From Antitrichia curtipendula (taxonomy: Eukaryota; Streptophyta; Bryopsida; Hypnales; Leucodontaceae), in NCBI GenBank assembly GCA_951230915.1, contig OX579638.1, positions 7,272,696 through 7,336,695 of the forward strand: a stretch of DNA of 64,000 nucleotides, written 5' to 3'. The notes below the pieces were generated by a model. That model worked only from the letters and a program-made list of their open reading frames with translations, had not been told where the DNA came from and searched no databases. The position numbers were made by a program, and so were the translations under genes. Below, one piece after another: positions 47,623 through 58,298 of this stretch (the stretch's first letter is position 1; every line of letters begins with the position of its first letter).

Positions 47623-47982
47623 TCAGGCATCGCCTTCCCGCTCGTCGTCGCCCTTCTTGCGCATCCATTCTTGCATGGGATTGCCAGACCCTGATGGACT
47701 CAACCATTCCAGGAAGCTCGCTCCATCGCCATCGCCATCGCCCAAACTGAGGTCGAGAGAAGCAGCGGCCACTGGCGAGACCAGCCTGGTATTGCTCTCG
47801 ACCTTGATCACGCTGGAAGTGCTCGGCCAAGGCTGCTGACAGAGCACGATGACTTGGCAAAGACGACTGCCAGTTAGGTGGGTGTTCCATGTCCCCGGAC
47901 TCCCATATAACCCTAAACCCATAAACGACCGATGAATGACAAAGGATCTCTCCATGCAGGACAGAAATGCAACTATTTTCAT
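47623..47982 (-). other. Possible coding segment, unrecognised
   Basis: This ATG-started 119-codon minus-strand frame is GC-rich and carries an acidic stretch (LGDGDGDG) followed by EWLSPSGSG and a basic end (EWMRKKGDDERE). It could be an exon of the same former gene as the CxxC exon downstream (46741-47034), but no splice path was established. I recognise no domain. Confidence 0.25.
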
Positions 47983-47988
47983 CCTTCA

Positions 47989-48243
47989 AATTTTGTGTGG
48001 AAAGGGAAGGTTTTCTACAGTAATTTGACTTCCAATGAGTGCTTTTGCATTTTTTTAAACCAACAACTCACATGGTTCCAAAACAAATGATATCTAATTT
48101 ATGGTTCAAGGATTAAAGGACAAACGGGTGACCTTAGAAATCATTCTTTTTCATTATTGCATGAATCATTGGCTTAAGAAATAGCAAAAGCACTCATTGG
48201 AAGTTAAACTATTGTAGAAGATCTCCCCTTTTCACAACAAAAT
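47989..48243. repeat. Inverted repeat of about 57 bp with a 140-bp spacer
   Basis: The left arm ends CTTCCAATGAGTGCTTTTGC (about 48046) and the right arm begins GCAAAAGCACTCATTGGAAG (about 48185). The outer parts are also complementary but diverged. It is probably a small hairpin element; no target duplication was identified. The left half also resembles 63225-63320. Confidence 0.6.
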
Positions 48244-48317
48244 TCCCAAGATAAATAGTTGCACTTATGTCCTACTAGAAGAATTCCCTATCAACCATTG
48301 GATGCCAAACATCTCTG

Positions 48318-48336
48318 TCGATGTTTTAAGGGTTAA
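48318..48336. mobile_element. Single right end of a TTAA-family element
   Basis: GATGTTTTAAGGG is followed by TTAA (48333-48336), in the orientation of a right end. No matching left end was found within a few kilobases to the left. Confidence 0.35.
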
Positions 48337-48753
48337 GTAATAAGTGTTTGTAAACCACCGCAAGGAAATTGCTTGCTGAAAAGGCGGGTGGATTCTTTTG
48401 CGTAATCTGAGCATTACATGGAAAAATCTGCATTATAAAGGATTACTAATTTTTAATTCATTACACTATAGACACTCTTTATCATTCAAAAGTTTATTTC
48501 TCATCCATTGTTTTCCTTATCCCATATTGTTTTCTATTACTCCCCTCCCTTCCAGGTATAAAATATTGCGGGCCTTTGGAACACAAGCTTACAATTTGCA
48601 CCTCTTGTATACCTTTGAGCAAAGCTTCTACCTTTCTTTTGAAACTATCTTGGATTTTTTAATGATGACAAAAAATTGCACGCTTTGCTACTATTATGGC
48701 TTTGAAGCCATTGATAACAAGTTTAAGGCAGGACCTATGCCAAGCAGTGGAAC

Positions 48754-49086
48754 GTGGATCCTCCAAAACTGAAGGGATTGCCGAGAGTGTGTTGTTGTTG
48801 CAATATGGCTGACAATTTGCCCTTTAAATATTATAGCAACTCAAATCTTTCACAACCCTGCTTCAAATGCTTGAGTTGTGGGCAACAATTCCAGTTGTGC
48901 TTGATGGGGATTGGTGAAGAAAGGTGCTTTATATGTACACCTTGTCCTACCAAAGGCCACCCACCAGTGATCACCATAAGTTGGGTCTGTTACCAAAAAA
49001 ATTTAATGATGATATTAGTAGGCAAATGCAAGCAATTGTGGATCCATGGATGCACGTCCTTGAGGCTGGTGTGGAGTTGCATCTGA
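48754..49086 (+). pseudogene. Dof-type zinc-finger relic
   Basis: The frame contains CCCCNMADN then FKYYSNSNLSQP then CFKCLSCGQQF. The plant Dof domain reads CPRC...FCYYNNYxLSQPRxxCKxCxRYW, so the CxxC pairs, the YY and the LSQP core are recognisable. The spacing between the CxxC pairs is 22 rather than 21 residues, and the RYW/GGxxRNVPVGGG part downstream is lost. There is no ATG in frame before the domain. It is most likely a decayed exon of a plant transcription-factor gene; chance similarity is possible. Confidence 0.4.
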
Positions 49087-49190
49087 CTTTGAGTATTGAG
49101 GATGCAAAGTATTTCAATTTAATTGAACCTAGCTTAAAGAAAAAGATAGAAGCATCTACACTAATGGCAATGCTAAGGCTCCAATTGTAG

Positions 49191-50743
49191 GCCTCAAAGC
49201 TGCCTTGAAGTTGCCGTCAAAGGATGCCATTGAATCACATTCATGGCCCACTAGCTAAAGCATAAGGCTAGATTGCAATGGTATAGCAATAACTGCCAAA
49301 GTCTTCTATATGTTGTTATATGTTGCTAGCAATGTAAAGAAGATTTGAATGAAATCAATGCGTTGTTTAGAAACCAAATGTAAAAGTATGATTGAAAGTA
49401 CTAGGTTCAAAGTGTGATTTGGTGATGGTCTAAAATAGACACTAAATCACTTAAACATATGTATCCTTGGTTTATTAAATGTACAAACACACATTGTTGA
49501 AGAAATTTGGGTCACATATTTAGCACATGGATGATATTTTGATCTTTACTGTGAAATGAATGAATATATACAAACAATTCTATTTATATGATTTGACACT
49601 GTCTTTCTGGTACATCCAAGTCAAATTAGTGGGTTTCTCTGATTACATATTCCTACATTATACATGTTCTTAGTGGTTTTTGTCTCTGTTTCTCATTTAA
49701 CAATATGTTTCTGAGATGATGCATATACATAAATGCTTGCACACAAGACATTCTTACTATAGTTTTAGAAGATTCACCAGAATTTACAGTGCTCTCTTGT
49801 ACAAGCCAAATTTAGTTCAGTAGTATAAAATACACCACCTATATCACTAATCTTTCTTGGAGGCAAATTATTTCAGTGGTATTACTAAAGTTTGCTTCAA
49901 CAAGTTTGGGGAGTCCAAAATCTCAATGCAGATAGAGTACTCTGTTGAACTTGACAAGCAAGTTACAAACCGCATACCTATCCTCTGTCTGCAAAATGAT
50001 ACATGGCTTGAACTGTACGGGCTGGATGATTCTCCAGACTGCATATGACTATGCTTAATATAGTGCCTTCCATAATATAAAGTCTAACAATATATTGTGG
50101 AAGCTTTTGACTAACTTAATAATTTTGTCATATATATATATTTGTGGAGTAATATCCATAAATGCTATTTGAATGGAATGTCTGCAGATCCTCCCACGGA
50201 GATTTCCCAAACCAACAAGCTGAAGGCTAATTTCGTTTGCCATTCAGCTTGTCCTTTTCCTGGGTGCAACCAATATAGACTATAAGCTTTATGATCGAGT
50301 TTTGAAGAGGATGTCATATGGCATGGAACAATGCGGTTTTGCTGCGGACTATTCCACAGTTTTTCCATGTTCCAGTGGTCAACAATGTTTATGTCCAAAT
50401 AATAGCAACTTGTGCAGAGGTCGATCATGAGTGACAGCAATATCCATTACAGATCATCCTAAAGCACAATGATCCAAGTTCTTTGAGGATCACAGATGAG
50501 AGTAGAACCTCTGAATTACACCTGCCCAATGCTCACGTACCCCATAAACAAAACATTCAAAAACAGCGCCACTGGAGCAAGCAATGAAGATAGAGGTTCA
50601 CTTTATAATTGTTGTAAAGTAAAAGCTCAGGTGAACTTAGAAAGGAATGGTAATGGTGTAACATGAGATGACGGCATTGCGCATGTGCTTCCCCATGAAT
50701 TGATTAGTGACAAACTCTTACCAAATAATACTTGCTCTGAACA
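49191..50743. other. Intergenic DNA with one possible small secreted Cys-rich frame
   Basis: No established gene is present. At about 50222-50428 (+) an open frame encodes a hydrophobic stretch (LISFAIQLVLFLGATN) followed by a Cys-rich end (QCGFAADYSTVFPCSSGQQC and LCPNNSNLC) before a stop. It looks like a signal peptide plus small domain but lacks an upstream ATG in frame. Confidence 0.3.
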
Positions 50744-51011
50744 TAAGGTAGGTACACCCAAAACTGCCACTTTTTGCTACTGAGCCTAGTTACTGTTATT
50801 AAACTAGTCAAATTTTCATATCTCCTTGTAGGCAAGTGAAAGGAGGTTCCAACGCACCAAAGAATATGGCATTTGAATATTGTATGCAAAAGTTATAAAG
50901 GAACAAAGTTTGGTTCTAAAAGCGTTTCTTCTACAGAACTGATTTTGGAGATGTACACATTGTATAGATGGCGGTTTAAGGTCAGTGACACATTTGGAGG
51001 TACCTACCTTA
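50744..51011 (+). mobile_element. TA-flanked MITE, AGGTAGG family, copy 1
   Basis: This element of about 266 bp begins AGGTAGGTACACCCAAAACT and ends in the complement of AGGTAGGTACCTCCAAATGT. TA lies on both sides. It is homologous along its length, in opposite orientation, to 52124-52395. It is non-coding. Confidence 0.75.
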
Positions 51012-51156
51012 GTATCTGGTTTGAAAGGGAAGGGGGGAAACAGTGTTTGTAACACATAGTGTACAACTGAGTAGTTTTTGGTTCCTTTTCTGGTCAAGAA
51101 GGAAATGTCAGGAAAATGGAGCTGGACCTAGGCAGTGACGTCTCCGAAATCACGTG

Positions 51157-51473
51157 TAAGGTAGGAAGTCCATAAACCGCTCATCTAAGAGCTGAAGCTG
51201 ACTTTTGGGGAGGTAGAACTTCTTAAAATATTTTTCAGTAAATTTTCCTTGAAAGGCAAGAGAAATTGGCATCTAACCCAAGTTGTTTCATATTTTTTGA
51301 AGCTTTGTGGAATTAGTTATGAATTTCTGAAGTTGCAGAAAAGTGCATTTTTGAGGGCTCTAAAACCGACCACCTCCTCAAATGCACAGCACTTGTACAT
51401 TGGAAAGTGCAAAATGTACCTCCAGAGCTTGATTGGTTTTAGAACCTGCTCCATTTGAGGACCTCCTACCTTA
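51157..51473. mobile_element. TA-flanked MITE, AGGTAGG family, divergent copy
   Basis: This element of about 313 bp has ends AGGTAGGAAGTCC and (reverse-complemented) AGGTAGGAGGTCC with TA on both sides. The interior differs from the other two copies, so it shares only the termini with them. Confidence 0.65.
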
Positions 51474-52121
51474 CACCAACATCATGTTGTTCAGGGGACA
51501 GCCCAATGCAAGCACGCCTGATACTCTCCAACATTGCCCTCAGTCTGCTTGCGCACACGAAGCAAGTGCATATGAAGCAATTGCCAAGTTGTTACATGGT
51601 ATGGACACACAATACAACATTATTTACTTGTTTTAGATAATTGAAGTATGAAGGAATTATGGTATGCACACCCATGACCACTGCTTGCACCACCATTCAT
51701 CCCTATTTCAAAATGCAGCTATGCTACGTTACAAGAGGGTTGCCAATGTCTGCAGCATTAGATTAGCTTCCAATTGCTTTTTGAGTAGCATCCTTTTGAA
51801 AAGGACTTCCTCACATGTAGCATTGTTTTGCTTTTTGAGTACAGATGTTTTCTAAGAATTACTCACAACTTCTGTAGATGTGGCATTCATCACTGCAAAG
51901 CCTCCTCCTCTTCCATCTAGAGCCAACAATCGAACTTGACCAGCGCTAGTGTGCAATGCAGTGATTTGAAACTTTGATGATTTGCAAAATGAGTTTGCAA
52001 AGAGTAGGTCTTCAGCTGCACAGTGGCAGATATGGTCAGTGAGGCTGGGAATTTCTGCGTGGTACTGTTGCCACGTGGTTTAGAGATTTGTGGTCAATTC
52101 CTGGAAATTGGAAGTTCATTC

Positions 52122-52397
52122 TAAGGTAGGTACACCCAAATGTGCCACTGACCTTAAACCGCCATCTATACTATCTGTACATCTCTAAAATCAGTTCTGT
52201 ACCAATGTGGAAGAAACGCTTTTAAAACCAAACTTTGTTGCTTAATAACTTTTGCATACAATATCCAAATGCCATGTTTTAGGGTGAGTCGGAACCTCCT
52301 TTCACTTGCCTACAAGAACATATGAAAATTTGACCAATTTAATAATAGTAACTAGGCTCAGTAGCAAAAAGTGGCGGTTTTGGGTTTACCCACCTTA
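52122..52397 (-). mobile_element. TA-flanked MITE, AGGTAGG family, copy 2 (inverted relative to copy 1)
   Basis: This element of about 272 bp starts AGGTAGGTACACCCAAATGT and ends in the complement of AGGTGGGTAAACCCAAAACC, with TA flanks. Internal landmarks GCCATCTATA, AAACGCTTTTA, TTTTGCATACAATAT, CACTTGCCTACAAG and GTAACTAGGCTCAGTAGC match copy 1 in reverse. Confidence 0.75.
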
Positions 52398-53171
52398 GCC
52401 GCAAGTAATTGTGAAGTTCATTTGCACAAGGCTCTACAACTTAGGGCTGGTATTGGTTTAGGGTATGTTTCAGGCTGCATTCCGTGAAAAGCCAGTAGTT
52501 GTGAACTCCATAGCCTTCTCAAGCAGAGTTGATCACTCACTCTTTTCACTAACCTAAGCTTAGCGTAGCTGCACTGTGATGGCAGTAACTGCACTTGCCT
52601 TATGAAATAGAATTAAGTATGAATGGATGCTTGTCATCCTTTTCAGTTCACTCCAAATGTGGGAGGATTTGGGGCAAACATAGAGGAAGAAGATGTCAGA
52701 GATTGAATTGATACATCTTCGATTCTTCCTCTGAAAACAAGTTTGACCCATGCCAAGGTCTTTGCAACTCAGCCTGTGTTTGAGCAAAGTTATGTAAACT
52801 GCATGCAGCAAATGTGTTTGTTCGATTTGCAAGTTCTTATTTGGTGATGGCTATCTCCTGCACGTGGCTCACCTGGGCATACTTACCTTTTGTGCCTGTG
52901 ATTCTGGACACTGCAACAAATTAAAGGGTGAAGTTTTGCTGCCAGGGGTGAACTAGGCCTCTGGAGGGGCAATGGTCATCCATATGTATTCTCTATAAAT
53001 GTTTGAGTTGAAACATGTGTTGTTTTAGTTCATTTTCAACCTATTTTAGAAGTCATTTCAAATGTTATTTGAATTGAAATTTTTTGGCAATAGAAATCAA
53101 TAGTCATTATTAATCAAAGTTCAAAATTATAGGTTGAAATTCTAATTTATTGAAAAGTAAATATGGTGTCA

Positions 53172-53243
53172 AAAAATCACTCGCCGCATGTGGTATACGC
53201 ATGTCAAAAAATCCCCATAGAGTGACCCACCCGAGGAATTGAA
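53172..53243. mobile_element. Isolated end of the hAT-like family seen at 36.0 kb
   Basis: Reverse-complemented, the end reads CTCGGGTGGGTCACTCTATG and later ATACCACATGCGGC. It matches the terminal 60 bases of the 36045-36623 element (CTYGGGGAGGTCACT... and ATACCACGTGCGGC). The opposite end was not found nearby. Confidence 0.5.
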
Positions 53244-53640
53244 TTGTGAATAGTTCAAAATTACTCTTAGAGAAGTGAAATTATAAATTAAAATAACAAA
53301 TAAATCTTCAAAACTTACAACATATACTTGTTGAGTTATACTCTAAAATATAAATTATAAGTTTGAACTCTAATCAAAGTATAATCTATAGAAAATTGAA
53401 TGAAAATTGCATTTGAATTTATTAAAGTTGGATCAAAGTTTGAATTTTCATTTAGTTATTTGAATTTAACTTTGAATTAGAGTTTAATTTTATTAAAATT
53501 TTGATGAGATTCTAAGTTCACATCATAGTTATTGAATTTCACTGGAATTCAAATCACATATAAAATCAAATTATACCAGTTAAAAATTTCAGTTGATTAA
53601 ATTTCAAGCTCTGAATTCATACTCTACAAAAAACTCTAAA

Positions 53641-53690
53641 TGATTTTGACAGATTTTGAAAGATTTTAAAAGATTCTAATAGATTTTGAA
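53641..53690. repeat. 10-bp tandem repeat, five units
   Basis: Five consecutive 10-bp units are variants of AGATTTTGAA. Confidence 0.8.
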
Positions 53691-55034
53691 TTGTGAAATC
53701 CTTATATGTGAAGAATAGAAAGACATGCAAAGTTTTTAAAAATTTGTAGAAGTTCTCTCCAATTGAAATCAGCATTTGTTTGTAGTGTTTTATTTTAAAG
53801 ATGATTTTTTTTACTGAGAACATCAAATAGTTGAGTAGATTTTAGTACGATACATGCATTAAAAGTATTCATGCAATAAGATTTTTAATACTACTATTGT
53901 CTTCAAAGAATATATGTTTCATGTGTATGAATACATTTTTGGATATGCTGTTAGAAGGGCTACAAGCAATTTTTGCATTACAACAAATTATATGCATTAA
54001 GATTGAAGAGAAATGCGTTATAAGTAATTATAATGAACGGTATATAACATGGGAGCTGTTTAACCGAGTCTAAAGCTCTGACTTTGTACAATCCCCTCAG
54101 GGTATAGACTGGATTTCAAACCTGCTCCAACACACATAATAGTTGACTTGATTTGTGGATAGTTTTTCTAAAGACAAAATGACACAAGAGCTTTCTGGAA
54201 ATAGAATTATTTATTCAATCAATGACCAAACATCATAAGTGACGGCAATGGAAGCCTCCCTTGTAGGTGCGGTGCAATTAAATCGCTTGTAATGATTGAA
54301 TAGAAATCAAAACAAATGTTAGGAATTATTTTTTTGCACTTTCTATTTAAATGGACAATAAAATCTTTCATTTTTGCAAGTGGATGTCTTGTGTAGAAGG
54401 TAGGGTCTGACTTTTTGTTTGGAGCATCGCATTTTCTTGCAAAAGTTACTTCTACGATACATTTATAAACTATCAATAATGCATCACCTTATTAGGAACA
54501 AAGGAATTGTTGTAAACGATTTGAATACAATGGAAATAAGAGTTTATTTCTTTCTATAAGTTGTTTATGTGAATATAATTTGAAAAGTCCACACATACTT
54601 TGAAGCTTTCAATACAATATATATACAGAAAGTGCATGATCAGAAGTGAAGCGTAGTACAATGTACTTGACATATGAAATTCTAAAGGATTTAGACGTAT
54701 TTTCAATTATTATGTTTGACTACATACTTATGAAGAGATGCCAACAATTTTTGTGCTTCATTAAAGGTCATGAATAAAAATTAGTAAATAGTAGCTTCAC
54801 CATCTATTCATGGAAGGGTTTCTGGGAAGACTTCCAACCAATTGCCCTTCCCTTGTGATTTTCAGAGTTGATAAGTATTTTATCTAGATGTCTAATAACT
54901 TTTGAAAATTTACCTGCAGTGAACCTAATTGACTTTGCCGACGTGGCGTGGTCACTGTAAATGACCTATTGGGATTTGGTTTAGCAATTTTGATAATGGT
55001 TTTTGTGTGTTTGATGTTGTATTTTTCTTAATCT

Positions 55035-56700
55035 TTGTTCCAAATTGGTGATTTTGAATGTTTATAAGTCAAATGGGAAGTCAATTTTTTGTGTTTATTT
55101 CCAAATGGGAATGGTCAAGCAGGAGCTGCTTGTGGGAATCAGCCTAAGTAGGAGTCGTAAATCCGAATTGGATAGAGTGGTGATTCCATTCGGAATGTTG
55201 TGTGTGTTATTCCTAGTCGGAATTGTCTTGGTGTTACCAATTTGGAGTGCGGTTATTTTCCAATTGGGTTTTTGCTTGTATGGTAGTTAGGGTTGTTTGT
55301 GTTCCAAATTGGTGTGTAAAGGGAGAGTGCCAATTTGGAAGTTATGAATGTGTCGTGGAGTGATTTTGTTTGAGGTCCCTATTCGGCAGTTTGTGAGTTT
55401 TGATGGTTACCAAGTTGGTTATGGAACCGCCTGGCTTGGAGTTTTAAGGCTGAGTTTTCCGATTTGGAAGGCACCCACTGTTGAGAGAATGCCAGTGCGA
55501 GTCTTAGTTGGAGTGGCTGTATATTTGATTTTCGGTTGTGTGAATGTTTGGTTGTATGAGTGTCAAGCTAGTTGTGTGCTTGTGTGTTTCCCAGTTGGGA
55601 ATTGTGTCTGTGATTCAAGGTCGAATTGTGTCTGTGTAAGTCCTATTCGGGAGTTGCAGGTGAAGAAAGTTTCGGTGTTCTCGTAGAGAGAAGAAGGAGA
55701 GGATCCTAATCGGTCCGTGTGTTCTGATTTTGTGGTTATGTTATTCGGAGTGTGTCCGAATTGGTCAAGCAGTGGTGGTCGTGAGGGCCCGATTTTGGAG
55801 AATACGGAGGTGGAGCAGATAAGTTTTAAATTCCAAATCGGTGTTACTGAGGAGCAGCGTCGTGAAGATGGCTGCGTGTGAGAGTAATTAAGTCTGATTT
55901 GGAGTTATGCATAATGATGCAAGTTCAATTTGGAATGTTGTATGATGGTATGATGGAGATTTAAATGAGTAATTACAGTGAGATTAGACCCAATTGGACA
56001 TGGTAGTTGAACAGTCCAAGTTGGAGTTTTTGGAGCAGTAGCTAATTTGAGTGAATCAATTAGTTGAATATTATCTGATGGAACGGTGATATGTCACCAA
56101 TTCAGCGAAATAAAAATGAATTAAAACAAGTTGGTGTTCCTTGTGTGTTTGACTTATGTGCGTGTATGAGTTCATTTGGCCTTTTACTGTTGTCGTTATT
56201 TTTGCCAAATTGGAATTTGGCAGTCTGTGGTTAATACCAAATTGGAAGTTGATGACTAAATGAATGATTTGTTGTATCAATTCCAAATTGGTATCTGTTT
56301 ATGAATGCATGTCAATTATCCAATTAGGAAGAGTGTTCAAAACATGACAGTTAGTCAAAAATATCCAATTTGGAAATAGAAGCATTATGAGTTATGGAGA
56401 ATGCCGAGAGTTGGAGTTTAAGTACCAATTTAGAAAGGAAGAAGTGTCAATGGAGCAGTAATAAAAATTACATTTAACCAAATGTTGGAGTTAAAGATAT
56501 AAATACCAAGTTGGTGAGAGAAGACTCGACTGCAAGCCAAGTTAGAAGGAAGGAAACAGTCAGTAATTCAGTCCAAGTTGGAGAGCTGTTGAAGACCAAT
56601 TTAGGAGTTCAAGGCTGAACCAGTGCAGGTCAGGACCGATTTGGAAAAGATGAAAGAATTCAATTGGAGAATTAAAGATCAAATCCAAATGGGGTGATAC
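55035..56700. repeat. Array of quasi-palindromic CCAATTTGG/CCGAATTGG motifs
   Basis: More than 30 occurrences of a 9-11 bp word of the form TTCC(A/G)A(A/T)TT(G)GGA, in both orientations, are spread over about 1.7 kb at irregular intervals of roughly 20-80 bases. Examples are GTTCCAAATTGGTG (55302), GCCAATTTGGAAG (55329), ATCCGAATTGG (55161), TTCCAAATCGGTG (55831) and ACCAAATTGGAAG (56232). Intervening DNA is not obviously repeated. Two open frames in it (81 and 112 codons) match nothing known and translate the motif differently, so coding is unlikely. Confidence 0.65.
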
Positions 56701-56963
56701 TTACCTTGGTGGTTTTAAGAATGGAGTGTTAATAAATTTAGCAATTAGGTTGTGCAAACCGTGAGGAATTTAATTAATACTAGTTGGAAGTATGCTTTTC
56801 TCGATATTTTATTCCTTAATTAGTTGTTATTGTCGTTGTAAAAGTAATCCTATTAGAAAGACCTCCCTTGGAACGAACTTTACTATTGATTTAGAAATTC
56901 CCAAATAGGATCTAAATTTATCTACAGTCACCTTGTTTTGGATGTTGCAAAAAACATGACTAC

Positions 56964-58107
56964 ATTCACTACAAGAAAATGGGAGTGTAAATGACTGCAA
57001 TAAATGACTTCTTTGCGACTTTGTACAGTCGTTTTTGGATTTTGTGACTGGTTTGCGACTAAGGTCCTCCATTGTTGTCAAACTGTCATTGTGGACAAGT
57101 CGCGCTAAATGACTCATGGTACTATTATCACCATCTTTTTCTTTCTAGGTGGAGGACGGATGACTAAGTCTGACGTGGAAAGTGCTTAGATGTAGAAAAC
57201 CACGTTTATAGCCATGTGGCCATTTGTGATCTACCTTTTTTCTAGATATTTGAATTTCATATCTACCTTTCCTTTAGATTTTAGAATTTCAAATCTCCCT
57301 TTTTCTAGATATTTGAATTTCAGATCTATCTTTTGTCTAGATTTTAGAACTTCAAGTCTATTTTTTTTCTAGATTTCAAAAATTTAAGATCTACCTTAAT
57401 CCTAGATTTCAAAATTTTAGATATTGGTATTTAATAGATTTCATTGGTTTAGGAAACCTTACAATTTTATAGATTTTAAAATTTCTTGAATTTTAAATGT
57501 TTTTTTATTTTCTATAGATTATAGAAATCTATATTCTATAGAAATCTATAAATTGTAGAAATCTATAGATTATAGAAATCTTAGAATTAAATCAAAATAA
57601 TTGACTGCATAAGACTACAACAACTTACAAGTCTTATATGTCCAACCTAATAGTACTCTTTACAATTGATATGGGACAATTGATATAGTGGCATATTGAC
57701 TTATAGTGGCATATAGCGACTCACCATGACTCCATCGTGACTCACTTCTAAACCGCAAACACGTCAGCACAACATAATCTACGTAGGCAACATGAAATTG
57801 GCTCCAAAACTGCCTTTAGAGCATTTCCAGTCACAATGCAGTTGTAGCTTAGTGACACCAAGTCCTAAAATATCACTTTCACCTTCACAGCAGGAAAAGA
57901 AATGAGCCGGGAAAGAAAACACGCGTACAAACTCAGCTTTTCTTTCCATTCTTCATCCCCTAGTCGCATCCGCGACTTCAGGGTGACTGGGACCTGATCC
58001 ACAAAGGGCATCGCATGCAATTAGAGAGGGGCAGTCGCGGTCACGACTGTAGTTCCGGATTCCCGTGACTTTGCAGTCATTTTTACCCCCATTTTCTTGT
58101 AGTGATT
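56964..58107. mobile_element. Non-autonomous CACTA (En/Spm) element with ATT target duplication
   Basis: The 1138-bp core (56967-58104) begins CACTACAAGAAAATGGGAGT and ends in the complement of CACTACAAGAAAATGGGGGT; the match continues to AAATGACTGCAA on both sides. The 3-bp duplication ATT lies at 56964-56966 and 58105-58107. Subterminal regions carry repeated GCGACT/AGTCGC and CAGTCGT words, typical transposase-binding repeats of CACTA elements. No transposase frame is present. Confidence 0.85.
57225..57435. repeat. Minisatellite inside the CACTA element
   Basis: Five to six diverged units of about 35-38 bp are built on ATCTACCTTTTTTCTAGAT followed by TTTGAATTTC or TTTAGAATTTC. Confidence 0.7.
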
Positions 58108-58229
58108 TTCTTTGATGTCTTGCAAAACATACTTGTTTCTTGTATTATGTCTACGTTTTTCCATGGACATGCACACATTTTTGCAATGACTGTTAGAATT
58201 TTGCCACCCATTGGCTCAAACTTTGTGAT

Positions 58230-58298
58230 ACCTTCTTGTCTGCAAAACATGCCATGTTTTTTTGCTACCATCACAAAAAATGTGGGTTTTTTCTAGTG
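58230..58298. mobile_element. Possible isolated CACTA-type end
   Basis: Reverse-complemented, the segment ending at 58298 begins CACTAGAAAAAACCCACA. This is a CACTA-style terminus different from that of the element just upstream. No partner end was found, so this may be chance. Confidence 0.25.

Larger units (their letters stand above)
52398..54950. other. A/T-rich intergenic DNA
   Basis: No gene is recognised. It contains one isolated hAT-like end (53172-53243) and a 10-bp tandem repeat (53641-53690), listed separately. Open frames (69-90 codons) are low in complexity. Confidence 0.45.

Noticed and set aside
54950..56760. Coding gene in the CCAATTTGG array (81- and 112-codon frames)
   Set aside because: The motif falls in different frames and orientations along the array, and the translations match no family.
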